The notes below the pieces were generated by a model. It ran no database searches. It was not told the origin of the DNA and saw only the letters and a program-made list of their open reading frames with translations. A program made the translations under genes and the position numbers. 64,000 nt of DNA from Sitta carolinensis (taxonomy: Eukaryota; Chordata; Aves; Passeriformes; Sittidae): positions 620,001 to 684,000 of the forward strand of contig CM063295.1 of NCBI GenBank assembly GCA_032173965.1, read 5' to 3'. This document shows positions 22,901 through 35,608 of this stretch, piece after piece (the stretch's first letter is position 1; the number at the start of each line of letters is the position of its first letter).

Positions 22901-24268
22901 TGGGTAAACTGCTTTTGAGACTTGTTATTGTGAAACAGCTCCTTCAGCCAGTACTCCCGACTTGACTTGTGTGGGCAGGGAGGTGTCCCTAGAGAAAGGG
23001 ACAGGAGGACAGAGTGGCCAGAGTCCCTTCGCAAATGGGGACACCAGCAGCTGGGCCTTGAGGAGCTCCTCTGGGCAGGCCCAGCCACGCTTGCCAGCGG
23101 CCAACCATTTGACCAAATCCATGCTGATTTCCAGCAGGAATGCGTAATTCCTGCCAAATTTCAAGTCTCTTTTTCAAAGAGTGGAGACACCAGAAGCCCT
23201 CAGACAAAGAGACAGGAGGAAAAAAAAAAAAGAAATTGGCAAAGCTACTGTTTCCCCCCAACCTTCTGCTGAAAATTGGGAAAAAATAGAAGAAAAAAGG
23301 AGAAAGTTCAGCCTTAGGCAGAAAAGCATGGAACAATCCAGCCCAATCAGTTAAAGCCTGGCAAAGGTTAGAGCAAACAAGCTTCCACTGGGAAGTGCTG
23401 TACAGTTCTACCAAGGGCAAGCTGTGGTGCCCTCCTTGTCCTTTTGTGCAGCTCACTGGGATGACTTCCCTGCAGCTCAAAAGAGCAAGGGTGGCAGGGG
23501 CCAGCGGCTGCAGGTGGTCCTAGAGATGGGAGGTGGTAGGGGGGTGAGAAGGGACAGCCACCTCCAAGATGTCCCAAAGCCCCTGGGACATCCTCGTTCA
23601 CACTGTTAGACCAAGCAGGACCTTTGAGCCACACACAGCCAGCTTGGGCCCCTCCATCACCAAGAGGCTGGGAAACATCTCTGGAGCTAGTGGCCCCAAC
23701 ACATGGTGGGTGCTGCTGCCTCCTTCCTCCCCCTCCTCATCCCCCGAGCAGTGAGGTGAGGGATGGGGATACCCTCATACTCCTCAGACACCCAGCTCTT
23801 CCCACCATGCTCCTTACACTGCTTTTCATGCGTGCTGCAAAGAGCTTCCTCAGGACCAGGATGCTCATGGATCTGGAAAACCCCACTGCATCCACTGTGC
23901 CCTGCCATATGCTGGCCTAAGATGCCACAGCTTGTCCCATGTTCACACAGGTGGCTCACACTGCAATCGCACCTTCCTATCACTGATCCAACAAGCCCTC
24001 AGCCCTGAGGGCCTCCCTTGCTCCATTACCCCAATTTTTCTGTGGTCTGAATGCAGACAAGGGGTGGAGCAAGGGTGATCTCCAGGAAAAGTGAGGGAAC
24101 ATCATGAGGAGGGGGATTTAACCCTGAGCAGGCCACTAAAGCCCTGGTGCTGCAATGGGGTGCTCATCATTACCTGGGATCACGGAGAGCAAAAGTTACA
24201 ATAGCACAGTCCGAGTGTAAAACAGGAGCAGCTCCATCTATCTGCTGGTGTTCCCGCATGGACACCAA
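19991..24268. other. Large ANKFN1 intron, mostly unique segment
   Basis: No gene recognised. A CR1 tail lies at 22608-22665. Around 21378-21720 there are loosely repeated TACTGGGA...GGTGGAAACC modules and a perfect 9-bp hairpin at 21439-21462 (CCACCGGGA, 6-base loop, TCCCGGTGG). A short A-rich run is at 23220-23232. Confidence 0.55.
22608..22665 (+). repeat. CR1 LINE tail fragment
   Basis: Only the last ~58 bases: CTTGATGGCCTTGAAGGTCC to ATAATTCTGTGATT. Confidence 0.65.
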
Positions 24269-24590
24269 GAATTACAAAATCCTGGAGTAGCCAGAGCTGG
24301 AAAGGACCCACAAAGGTCACAAGTTCAACCCCTGGCCCTGCACAGACACCCCCAAAATCCCACTCTGTGCCTGAGATCATTGTCCAAACGCTCCTGGAGC
24401 TCTGGTAGCCTTGGGGCTGTGCCCATTCCCTGGGGAGCCTGGGCAGTGCCCAGCGCACTCTGGGGGAAGAACCTTTTTGAGAGATGCAGCCTAAGCCTCC
24501 CCTGACACAGCTCCAGCTATTCCCTGGGTCCTGTCCTTGGTCACAGATTGAAGCTGCCCCTGTTCTTCAGAAGGATGAGGTGATCATGCT
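24269..24590 (-). repeat. CR1 LINE fragment
   Basis: Reverse-complement CR1 of the CCCACAAAGG subfamily: AATCCTGGAGTAGCCAGAGC, TCAACCCCTGGCCCTGCACA, CCTGGGGAGCCTGGGCAGTG. The inner (3' on plus) end is approximate. Confidence 0.85.
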
Positions 24591-25884
24591 GGTGCATGAG
24601 GAAGGCAACCTCAGGTCCCTGTGCAGTGCAGGATCTTGATCCTGACCTGCCTGCATCATCAGGAAAGAAAATGACCAAAGAAACTTCAAGTTCATATGAA
24701 GTTCACCTGAGTTGAGCTCTGCTCCACATGCAAAAGTTCCCTGCCTGCCATGAGCCTTCCAGAGCTCATGACCAGGGCAGAGCAGGGCCAGGACTGTGCT
24801 GGGAGGAGGGGATCTCTTGGCAGAATCTGTCTTCCAATTGTAAAGAGATCAGGCAGGCGCTCCACTGGGAATTCCACCTCCTTGCTCATGGAGTCCTGGG
24901 GGTGTGCTCACCACTGAGGTTCCTTCAGACCCCAGCTGGGCAGCAGCAGGACACCAGGCACAGACAGGGAAAGCAGGAGCACTGACTGAATGTCACAGCA
25001 GCTTATCTGCGTCCAAAAGCAGCCTCCTTGCTTCCTAGGATTTGGCCTGGTGCCTTGAGGGATTTCAGGGCACAGGAAACCCAGTTTGGATCACCTGCCT
25101 GCACAGACCCATGGGCACAGAGGACTTGGCCCTGGAGCCTGGCTCAGGCAGGGATGATGGAGCAGGAGGATGGGGACACAGGTACATGACAGACCTCGAA
25201 GAACCTGCACCAGCAAACCCTTGCCTTCGCCCTCTTCCCAAGGAGATCCGGAGGCAGAGTGGCCCCTCCAGGGACCACAACCCAGCCCAGCCTCACCAGG
25301 TGCCTCTGCCCTTGTGGCTGGTCCCTGGCATGGGACAGCATGGACTGACCCCCCAGGAGTCTCTGGTGGGTCACTCCTTCAGGACTTGTCACAGGCCAGG
25401 CTTGCAGAGGCTGATGGCCTCAGCACACGGGGAGGGAGCACCCTACCTGACGGCCTGGTGCACAGTGACATTTAAACCCAAAAGAATTTAGGTTAAGATT
25501 ATACCTGCCTGGATCTCCCCAGATTAACTCTGCTCCTGTCACTGCCTCTGACCACAGTAACTGCCTCCTCCTCCTCCCCAGTGAAGAGGCTTAGGAATGA
25601 CAACACTGTTTTGGGGTAAAAAAAGGGACACTTTTTAAGAACCTGCTCCCTGGGCAGAAGTTTCAGCCTCTCTGGACACCAATTCCAGTATAGAAACCTT
25701 CACCTTGGTGCTCTCAGCTACAGTGCCAGCACAAGCTGATACACAAAGCCTACCAGGAACACTTGACATGCCAGCCTGGAGCTCAGGGCAAGCCCACAAG
25801 TCAGCCGTGGGTCTGGGGGATGGCCAGCACGAGACCCCAGACGCCAGGTGTCCTAGAGCAACAGCAGCTCCTCCACTCCAGCTC
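24591..25884. other. Large ANKFN1 intron, unique segment
   Basis: No gene, RNA or repeat recognised. Confidence 0.6.
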
Positions 25885-25975
25885 TCATAGAATCAGAGGA
25901 TCCTGGAATGGTTTGGGTTGGAAAGGACCTGAAAGATCATCTTGTTCCAGTCCCTCTCCATGGGCAGGAATGCCT
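25885..25975 (-). repeat. CR1 LINE end fragment
   Basis: TCATAGAATCAGAGGATCCT, TGGTTTGGGTTGGAAAGGAC, GTCCCTCTCCATGGGCAGG: reverse complement of a CR1 3' end. Confidence 0.88.
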
Positions 25976-26539
25976 AAGTGCCTGAAAAAGGAGGTCAACA
26001 TTGTCATGCTCCTTTTAAAGAATGAGAAACTGAGGGACGAGGAGGGCCAGCTCTTGTCCTCAGCTGCTCAGTGGGCCAGAAGCCATAGGTACCCCAGGTG
26101 CCCCAATCTTCTTTGCAGTGGGTGAAGCCCAAAAGCTCTGGTAAGTCTGTTTGGGTTCTGACCTTAAATGTGGAGTCTGGGGGTGGAGAAGCAAGACCAG
26201 TGGAAGGGGTGAGTACCCATGGTGCCAGGTCATCCTGCAGTCCCTGCCCTCTCAGGGCCTCAACAACCCCACACTTGGAAACCTGCAGGGTCTGTATGGA
26301 GACCACAGCTCAACAAGCCAGAGTCCCACCCAAGGTGATGGTGGCTCCTTTTGGGGCAGTGGGTCAGACCCCATCCTGATAACACCAAGAAGAGATGTTC
26401 CTCAGAGCTCGCTCATCTCAGCACCTGTTCTGAGGACATGCTTAAAAAACCCTAAGTAATGTCATATGTGCATTTTTCAAAGCTCACAAAACCCAGCTTT
26501 TTACAGCAAATCAAGGATGCAACGCAAGAAAGATGCAGA

Positions 26540-27003
26540 CTTGTTGGAGAGATTCCAGAGGAGGCCATGAAGATGCTCCAAGGGCTGAAGCCCCTCTGCT
26601 CTGGAGACATACTGAGAGAGTTTGGAGTGATTACCTGGAGAAGACTCTTGGGAGACATCAGAGCCCCTTCCAGAGCCTAAAGAGAGCCTGCAGGAAGGCT
26701 GCAGAGGCAATTTTTGGAAGGGCAGGCACTGATAGGACAAGGGGGAATGGCTTTAGGCTGAAGGAGGGCAAATTTAGGTTGGGTATTGGGCAGGAATTGT
26801 TCCCTGGGAGGGTGGGCAGGCCCTGGCACAGGGTGCCCAGAGCAGCTGTGGCTGCCCCTGGATCCCTGGCAGTGCCCAAGGCCAGGCTGGACAGGGCTTG
26901 GATCAGCCTGGGATAGTGGAAGGTGTCCCTGCCCAGGGCAGGGGGTTGGAATGAGGTGGTCTTGAAGGTCCCTTCCAATTCAAACCATTCCATGATTCCA
27001 TGA
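26540..27003 (+). repeat. CR1 LINE, about 0.46 kb
   Basis: Plus-strand CR1: GGCCATGAAGATGCTCCAAG, GATAGGACAAGGGGGAATGG, GGGTATTGGGCAGGAATTGT, TGGCACAGGGTGCCCAGAGC, ending CCATGATTCCATGA. A second tail-like motif (CCATGATTCTGTGATTGTAT at 27067-27086) follows 60 bp later and may be a remnant of an older copy. Confidence 0.93.
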
Positions 27004-27087
27004 CTGAAGGCTAAGGAGAGCTCAGACAGCCCTCTCAGGGCAGGAATAGGTAAAACAAAGCCCACTCCATGATTCTGTGATTGTATG

Positions 27088-28462
27088 AAACCTGACTCCA
27101 TCAGGTTAGTGAAAACCCTGCCCTGACTACAGGCGGGAGATTTGTCCCCCAGTTACTGCCTAATGAGCCATGGCAGGCCCTGTGGGGGAACTTCTTGGAT
27201 GGAAACCAGACTCTGGACAGATCTGGATGGGGCTTGGGTGAACTGCTGCACTGTGGGCAGGGTGAAGACCACATGCAGGTTCTCAGGGTGATGCTGGCAG
27301 CTGCTGCCAAGTGTCCAGTTCCACTCTGGACACAGATAGGCATGAACCTTGCCTCTTCCTGGCCTGAAATCTATCAGATCTTCACTATCTGGCACTGCCT
27401 ACATGGAAAATTCTCCTCCACATTGCCTAACAGTTCCTTGTGGCAGAAGATCTTCACCCTTGTCTGACCTTTCCTGTTACCAGAAAAATGAAGAACAACA
27501 AAGGCAAAGTGAGACAGGGAGAGGAATGTCCCTGGGGAGGGAACTGCTGAGGAAGATGGATGAATAATTTAATTTTGAGGAGAAAGGGAGGAAATGTGGA
27601 AGTCAGGAGTGGAAGGGAAGACAACTTTCCTCTCTGACCTCCACCAGACATAAGGCTCAGTAGATGTGGAGGCCACTTGGGCTCACGGCTTCCCTGGAAA
27701 GCATCCAGCCCACACAGGGAAGGTGCATAGGAGGGATGGGGAAGAGTCAGTGTGCAGTAAGACTCCATCAAAGGTGGAAAGAGGTCCCAGCCCATCCAAG
27801 GACATGGTCCTCCTTGTCCCAGCATCCTGGGCTGACTCCTCTCTCCCATTTGGCCTCGCCACAGAGCACTGCCCATTCTGCCAGCATCCAAGCCAGCAGA
27901 TCCAATATTGACCTGGCACCGTGAGGCACTCTCCAGGAAGATAAACAGGAGGTTCCTGAAGCCCTGGCAGGCAGAATTGTCTCTGCCAGAGGACACTGTC
28001 TAAGAACAGAGGAAACCTGCCCAGCAGTGACTGCCACTGCTCAAGGGACAAGGAAGGATTAAAGGTATTGGAATACCTAGGAATTGCCAGCTGTCACAAC
28101 TATCTGGATATGTCCATGCTTCTGAGTTTCCTGACCCAGAGTCTCCAGAAGCAACGGGAGCAGTGATCCCTTCTGCACCCGGGGATGGAGGGAAGTGCAG
28201 CCTGGCATTCCAGAACTGGAGAGAGCTGCTGCCCTTGCTGGAGTTACTCTAGCACAACTCCTCCACACTGCTGTTCCCCAAGACTAAACTGGCTCATGGA
28301 GAAGGAGGTTCACGGCTAGAGAACTGAAGACCTGACCAGTAGCAGGAAACCAGGACTACTATGGATATTCCCATTAAAAGAAACATACTGAGATACTTTT
28401 GTGTGCTGATTAAGGGGACTGGGAGAGCAAAGACCTTCCAAATCCAGTGCACTGACACTATG
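27088..28462. other. Large ANKFN1 intron, unique segment
   Basis: No gene or repeat recognised. Confidence 0.6.
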
Positions 28463-29025
28463 TAATGATGAATAAGGGGGAATGGCTTCACACAAAAGGT
28501 TTATGTTGTCCCTGAAAATAAGCCTTCTGATTTGTTTTAGTATAGTGGAGTCAGTTCTCATGAATTGTAAGATAAACAAGAATCATGTTTGCATTCCTTT
28601 GTAAAAGATATCACCTGATGGACTTCTCAAGTGACCAGTGAAGATGGAGAGGTGGTAACCTCTCTGTCCAATCTCTGATCACTGTCCAGAAACTTATAGA
28701 TACGAGGTCAACAATAAACTAAGAGAGTTCCTTTCTTCTTCTCTGCCTGAACACCTGTTGTGTGTGTTACTGTGTGTTTCTATCTGCGTCACAGTAACAG
28801 GTTTAGGCTGGATATTGGGAAGGAATTATTTCCCGTGAGGATGTTGAGACCCTGGCCCAGGTTGTCCACAGAAGCTGTGGCTGCCCCATCCCCAGAAGTG
28901 TCCAAGGCCAGGTGGGATGGGGATTGGAACAACCTGGGATAGTGGAAGGTGTCCCTGCCCATGACATGGGGTAGAACGAGATGAGCTTCAAGGTTTCTTC
29001 CAACCTAAACCTTTCTATGATTCCA
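28463..29025 (+). repeat. CR1 LINE interrupted by an LTR
   Basis: A plus-strand CR1 in two parts. The left part (about 28463-28503) ends in AAGGGGGAATGGCTTC and GGTTTA; the right part (28800-29025) resumes GGTTTAGGCTGGATATTGGG and runs to the tail TTTCTATGATTCC. Together they match the order seen in intact copies such as 26540-27003. The 296 bases between are an LTR element. Confidence 0.85.
28504..28799 (+). mobile_element. Solo LTR of an endogenous retrovirus, inserted in a CR1
   Basis: 296 bp element with TGTT at the start and AACA at the end (inverted termini, canonical TG...CA) and a 6-bp target duplication GGTTTA at 28498-28503 and 28800-28805. It contains AATAAA (in CAACAATAAACTAAG near 28708) followed by a T/C- and GT-rich stretch, like the R-U5 part of an LTR. 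No internal retroviral genes flank it, so it is a solo LTR left by recombination. A 6-bp duplication is usual for ERVK-like and some alpha/beta groups; the family was not identified. Younger than its CR1 host. Confidence 0.82.
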
Positions 29026-30709
29026 AAGGAATACCAGGTGGGGTGGAAAGGCTTGACTTGCACTGATATTTAGATACCCATGAGGTTTCCCTTTCATACC
29101 AAGGACTGGGACATCTCTGCAATTCCCCCAATATATCCATGGGGATTGGGTTGCCTGTTGTGGAAATCCACTGGCACCTTCCAGTCAGAGGCACATCCAT
29201 GGAGATGAACCAGTAGAGATCCTGCAGGATGAAGAGCATTCCCCACACCCTTCAGCAGAAACCAAGGCATCCATCCTGCTTTGCAGATCATGGCCACAGG
29301 GAATGGCAGAGAGATGATGACAATAAAACAAAACAAATCAGGCAATTGGGCTATTTGAGAGAAATTAAAGTGTGCTGAGGGTAATGGGCTGAGAAATAAT
29401 TTTATTGGAGGTATCAGCTACCAGCAGAGGGAAGCGGCCAGAGCACCAAATCAGCACAATATTTTATACTTGTCTTCTAAATGCTATTTGTTGCCTGTGC
29501 TCTCAGAGAGGAAGGGATCTGAGGGCTCTGGTCCCAGACAGGGATAACCTGGATATCAGTCTTCTCTGAACATTTTCCTTCTGTTGCTTTCCCAGAGGGC
29601 TCAATTTCTCCCACTGCAGTGATGAGAGAAACAATGGAGATGAGAGTGCTGGACCTGCTGGAGCCTGAGGCAGCACAGAGAGGGCCCAGGCCTCACTTTG
29701 CTCCCATCCTCTCCAGCCTCATCGTAAGCTCACAAGCTGAGCTGCCTCTCTTGAGAAGAGGAGGAGCCAAAGCTGCCTCTGGGTAAAGGGCTGCCTGCAG
29801 CACCATGTCAGTCACACCGGGACCAGCAGTTGCCCTCCAGCCTCTGCCTGCCTGCAGGCAACTCAGAAAATGAGGAGGAGACGTGATCACTCACAAGTAA
29901 ATTTTTCCTTTGCAATGCTTTTCTGAGGTTAACCTGACTTTCAGGGAGATGTTCAGAGAGCTCACTCCTTCCTAGACCATCAGCATGTCCCTCATAGTCA
30001 CTGTTAAATCATCGTCCCTCCAGCTCTGCAGAGGGGGATGTGAACCCCTGCTCCCCCAGCACGTCCAGAAGCACTGGCCATGCCCATTCTCAGGCTGCTG
30101 GGGACACAACCAAGCTCTTGAACCACCTTGCCCCATGTGAAGTTCAATGCCAGGAACTCTGGGGCTCCCTAACTGGCATCCACCTCACTCCCAGAGAGAT
30201 GAGGAGGGCGGATGGCAGCACCTGGCCAGCCAGCAGAGTCCCTGGCATAAGAGCATCTCTGCAGACAGAGAACTCCTCGTTTGCTGGGGCTGCAGCTCCT
30301 CCTGACCACATTCACTGCCTCTGAGCCAACTTTGCAGCGTCCTGCTGATGGCAAGGTCCATCTGCCACACGGAGGAAGAAGCTCCAGCTGCACAGAGTCC
30401 AGGCAGGAGGCCCTGCCGTGGGCTGGCTCCCGGGAGCCCGGACACCCCGGCAGAGCCCGGCGCAGTGTGGAAGTCCAGCTCCCATCCGGCTAATTCAATA
30501 AGTCACAGATACCATGACTTCATAAGGCACAGAGGCTCCACAGCTATTAAGGGGAATTGGGAGCAGGGGGAGGAGGAGCTGAAATGGAGAAGGGATGGAG
30601 ACGGGGAGGGTGGAAAGGGGGAAGCTAAGACAAGCAGCAGAACAAAACATCTCATAAATCATGAGGAGCTGCTGAAATACCAGAACAAATGACCCCATAG
30701 CTTGGCCAT
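29026..30709. other. Large ANKFN1 intron, unique segment
   Basis: No gene recognised. Contains ordinary intronic sequence, AT-rich near 29330-29480. Confidence 0.55.
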
Positions 30710-30930
30710 TGTTCCTGAGCGAGGGCTTAAAGTGCTCCCAGTTGAGACAAAGCGCCTCGCGTTTCGTTTCAACGCTGCGCCCGCCCAGCCGGGACCTGTG
30801 CTTGGCACAGCCAGGCTGGGGGCTGTGCCTCACCTCGGGTCCGCGGCTGGCACCGGCGGCACGGGGCAGCGACCCTTTCGGAAAGGCTGGCTCACCCACA
30901 GAAAGCGCTGCCAAGGTGGTGCCCGCAGCT
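30710..30930. promoter_or_regulatory. CpG-rich patch
   Basis: Roughly twenty CpGs in about 220 bases, e.g. GCGCCTCGCGTTTCGTTTCA, GGTCCGCGGCTGGCACCGGC and GCGACCCTTTCGGAAAGGCT, against a CpG-poor intron. It lies 5.2 kb downstream of the exon at 36 kb in gene direction. Could be an alternative promoter or an unmethylated enhancer; no transcript evidence. Confidence 0.35.
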
Positions 30931-33900
30931 CAGCCTGCCCACAGCATCTCCTTGCTCCCACATGCCCCCACAGCTCCCAGGCTCTCGCATTCCTCCCCTT
31001 CCAATGCAAGGCTCAGTGCCTCATTTTCCTCTTTTTCCCTCACTCAGGCTAAGAGCTTTCCAGTCTGAGAAGAGATAGAGCTCCAAGGCTTCTCTGGAGC
31101 GAGACAACTCGAGTAGGGCTGTGAAACCTGGAGGAGCTCTGAGCCTGCCATCCTCATGGTGCTGCTACTCTGCCTCTGAAAAAGTTGATGACAACTCACT
31201 TTGTGCTGGCTGACTCTGGCAAAGGGACAAATGTCACACAGAGAGTCCTGGGGACAGTCCCACATGACTGTGGACAGCTGTGGGAAGAGCAGCAGGCTCT
31301 CGGTGAGCTGTGCAATAGTAGCATTCCCATGCACTGCATCAGGAACAGTGGGATGGACCAGTCAGCAGCTCGGCACAAGCCCTGCTGTGCCACCAGGACT
31401 ACGGCACTCAGTGTCAGGAGGTGGGGACCCCATGGATGGGGACAGGTCATCTGGCTGCTTGCCCACAGTAGCAACAAAACCAGTGCTAGGAGGCACTTCC
31501 ACAGAAGGGATTCCATGCCCAGCCATACAGGGAGAACCTCCACAGCACACCAGACCACTCATAGGGGAAATATTACACTATGACACTTAAAGTAACTTCC
31601 ATGGAAACAGTTCCCTTAAAAAACTTCTTTTTTTCTTGTAACCAAACCCGAAGCACAAGGCAGAGTGCAGCAGCAGTCAGGTGTGCCACCTCTACCGACT
31701 AGATGGTGCCAGCAAGGTTCTCATGTGTGGTGGCTCCTGCTTGCCTGGCACCTTCCCCCCAGGCCTGTGTGGTCTGCACAGTGGCAGCCGTGCAGGCAGC
31801 TCCCTGTACCTCCCAGCTTTCAGCAGCGAGGAGCTGGGATCAGCGCCGTGCCAAGGGTCAGGCAGCAAAACAAGCTGCAGGTAGGGCTGAGCCTGTTGCC
31901 AAGAACAGACATGCTGCTGCCAGCATGGCTGCAACCTCGTGGTGGGCAGCCAAGGAGCAGAACGGAGATAACACCATGGGGGGAGACAGGAATGCGCTGC
32001 ATTTTTCCTGAGCTGCCATGGGAATAGGCTATTCCAACCATGGATCACAGGGAAGCTGTCTGACAGGGAAAACATGAGGAGCCCAAGGAGGAAAAGCAGT
32101 GAGAAAACAATGAAGAAGAAAACAGAGGGAAATTAGGGTGAACAAGTGGTGAGTATGGGAAAAGGAGCGTGGGGGAAGAGCAAACCCAGGAACAAACAGA
32201 AGGAAAGTCAGAGCTAGAGCTAGAAAGGAAAAGGAAGGGACAGAAGGATTTCAGAAGGACAAACCTGCCAGGGCTGAAACTGCCAATGAGCAGCGGAGCT
32301 GAGAGGATGTGAGAGGGAACAGAGGCTCCCAGCTAGGACCACACAAGAGTAAACCAGGCATCAGAGCCTGGATTGGGACTGAGCCTCACTTAAGAGGAAA
32401 TATAAATGGGGAGCATATCTCAGGTAACAGGCACTGGAGGAGAGGAAGCCTCAGCTCACTCTAAGTGGGGGGAACAGGGATTGTTGGAGTTTTGGCATTG
32501 CCATGGGACAGTGTGAGGTCTCCATGGGAATCACCAACTTTCACCTTATTCACCCCAACAGCAGAATGTGGTGGGCTTCAAGTCAAGAGTGCTTTAGTAG
32601 CCTTGTGTTTAGGCTTGGGAGCTAGATTAGGACCAGAGACCACAGAAAGCACAGCTTTAATAAACAAAATCCCAAATCCTTCCTTGCCTCAGTTACCTGG
32701 TTCTGCCTCATTTGGAGCACAAGGTGCCTTGGTGACCCAGCACACACCATCCAGCAAAGAGGGGAAGGGAATCAGCAAACCTGGGCAAAACCAGACACAT
32801 GCAGCCCCCAGGTTTCTCCCAAAGACTGGGAAAGCTCTTCTCCAGCACCGCCCAGCAGCAGGACACCAGCACAGGGAGCCATGGGCTGAGGTGATCCGGC
32901 ACATGCACAGGCCCAAACACTGGGGACTTTGTGGCGCTGGTTTTTAAAAAAATACCCAAAAAAGGCCTAATAATGAAGTATTTATTTCAGTAAACAACGT
33001 ATGAATGAAAGAAGTGTTTTCTCAATACTTCACTTTTTCTCTGCCTTCTCTCCCTTCCCCCCAGCAATTTTGTTTTTAATAAGTGGAACTAACAGGGCTC
33101 CACTCGCTGCTGGCTGGCCTGGTGCAGCACAGGAATACATGCTATGGGACTAGAGCTGCCTTGTGCCTGGGGAGCACGACCCCTCAGTGTGCCCCAGCCA
33201 CCAAGCCAGGGAGATGTCCTCTGATGGACACAAACTGTGAGACCTGCCTCAGGAGTACCCCTGGGCTTGGAAGCAGCACAGGACATCCAGCCCCATATTC
33301 ATTGTAGCAGCAAAAAACTGCACCTCCTGGCCCAGGGCTCCTGGCCCAGGAGAAGGCATCTGTGTCCTGTCCTACCTGGCTGTGCTCAGTGCAGGAACAC
33401 AGTGTCAGGCAAACTCTGTGACCCTGTGTAGCTCCTCTTCTACCTCAGCTCCATCCACCCCTACCTGAGCACCTGAATAACTGGGAACACTGGAACACTG
33501 GCTCAGCTTGCCCTGTGTGGGGATGGGTTGTACTGACAATGCATTGGCAGGAATTTCAAGCAGGAAACTCCAATCCCTGCCCCAGACTGACACCCAGCTT
33601 TTCAAAGCAAACACACAGATGATGTCACGCTTTTCTACCTCCTCCTTGGCAACAGGCAACAGCAGGTTGAGAAGCTGTCCTTTGCCTTCGAGCCTTGGGG
33701 TCAAGATGGCAGGATTCTCAGAAGCTGCTGATTTGGGAAAACATGGTCCAGTGCTCTTCCATGCCACTCCTACCCATGTGGGATGAGCTGAACACATCAC
33801 ATACCATGTGGGTGTTCACCTCTGTGCAGAGGCAGGTGAAAGGATGCAGTGGTAACCCTGGGTTCTAAGTACAGACAGATTTTTTTGTGGGTAGGTATTT

Positions 33901-35608
33901 GCTCTGGAAGACAATTTAGGCATCTGTAGATTTGTCAGGATATGAGCCAAGTTTCCCATCAGCCAGAGCACTGAATAGCAGCCTCACACGCAGCCCAGGA
34001 TGGTTTGGAGTGACTGAGGGTGCTGATCCTGCTGTGATGAGCAGAGATCCCTGGTGATGTACACGGAACACAGAGAAAAGATGATTCACACCAAGGAAAA
34101 GGCCAGGAGATTGCTTAGCAGGTCATGGCTGCAGAGAAAGCTGGAAAAATCTCAGAATGCCTCTCTGAGGACCTGTGCATGTGAGATGGATGGGAGCAGG
34201 CAGCAGGCAGGTCCTCAGCCCACTGCCACCCCTCATCCTTGTGACCCTCCTCTATGCCCTGCCAGCACTTGAGCTCCAGCAGCACGACCCTCCCACTCCT
34301 GGCTACCAGAGTGATGTCTGACCCAGCTCAAGACGTCTGCAAGCCATGGATAAAAGCCCCAATAGAGGGTGAAGTCCTGCCTGGCTGTGTCCCTACAGGA
34401 TGGGGACCTCAGGTCTGTCTCTCTCGGCCTCACAGCCCAGCACATGGCACACCAGAGGCAAAGATGGTCCCTCCTTGCCCCAATCTCCTTTCCAGGCTGC
34501 TTTGCAAAATCCCTCTAAAAGAGCATCGTCTACCACTGCTGAGAGCTGCTGCTGCACAAGGTGGTTTGCCAAATGCAAGACAGATGGTTTCCCCCAGGAA
34601 AAGACTATGGAGTGGGGGAAAATGTACCACAAATATCCCCCAACAGGGCTAAACTGGGACCCAGGGGCTTCAAAGACACATTTAGAGAGGAAAGAGATTT
34701 CCTGGCTTCTCATGCTTCTTTGTTATGAATAAAGACAAACTCTGATTGTTTTTAATGAGCTCTTTGTTGTTTCCCTATTTGCTACATTACAAATTCACAT
34801 ATTTGTCTCTTTGGGAGATTGAGAGTAATTGCAGACCAGGTTTCCTCATGACATCCTCTTAGCAAAGGGAAGAAAGTTGTGTAAGTGCAGAAGAAAGCAG
34901 TCTATCCCCAAATATCCTGAATTATTTGTCTGGTTCATTAATACCCGGTGAGCTTTGATACTCAAGGAACTTCACAGATAGAGGAAGCCTTTGAGGAGGG
35001 TTCCACAGCCTCACACTGAAGTGTTAGAACACACAATAAATGCCAGAAAGATCTCCAAAAAAAGCAGAGAAATCGAAAACCAAACTCAACATTCTTGCAA
35101 TTTCTAGGCATTTTTCTTTCTTTTCCCCCCCAAAGTTTTACCCTCCTTTATCCATCTAAGGAAGCAGAAAGCAAGGCAATTTCCAGCTCTTTTAAATATC
35201 CTTAGCAGGTCTCTTCTAATGCTGGGATGACTGGCTGTGATCTACTTCCAAGACTGTTGCATCAGAGCTCAGAAGCCCAGGATGAATGACTCCCTGCTGG
35301 AGTGGGGACATCTCTCTGGGCCCTGCGCTCACACAAGGGGCCCCAGGCAGCGCAGCAGCGGCAGGGAGGGAGCACGGCATCCCTCGGGGACGTGGGGACA
35401 CGCGGCTGCCCCACAGTGCCCCCGGGCTGGGACCCTCGGGGGGCAGAGGGCAGCCCCTGAAAGTGTCCCTGCACATCCCAAACTCCCACAGTGGCTGAGG
35501 CCACCCCACTGTGGCACTCAGTCTGGCTGATCCACTAGAGGAGCACTGGGCAGTGAGGAACCACAGGATGCATCCTCCAGCAACTCCCATTCCCCATGGC
35601 TCTGGGCT
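30931..35608. other. Large ANKFN1 intron, 5' segment
   Basis: No gene recognised. About 32050-32330 has strong purine skew on the plus strand, and AATAAA occurs at 32659-32664, but no exon could be supported. About 34700-35200 is AT-rich, non-CR1 sequence of unknown nature. Confidence 0.5.
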
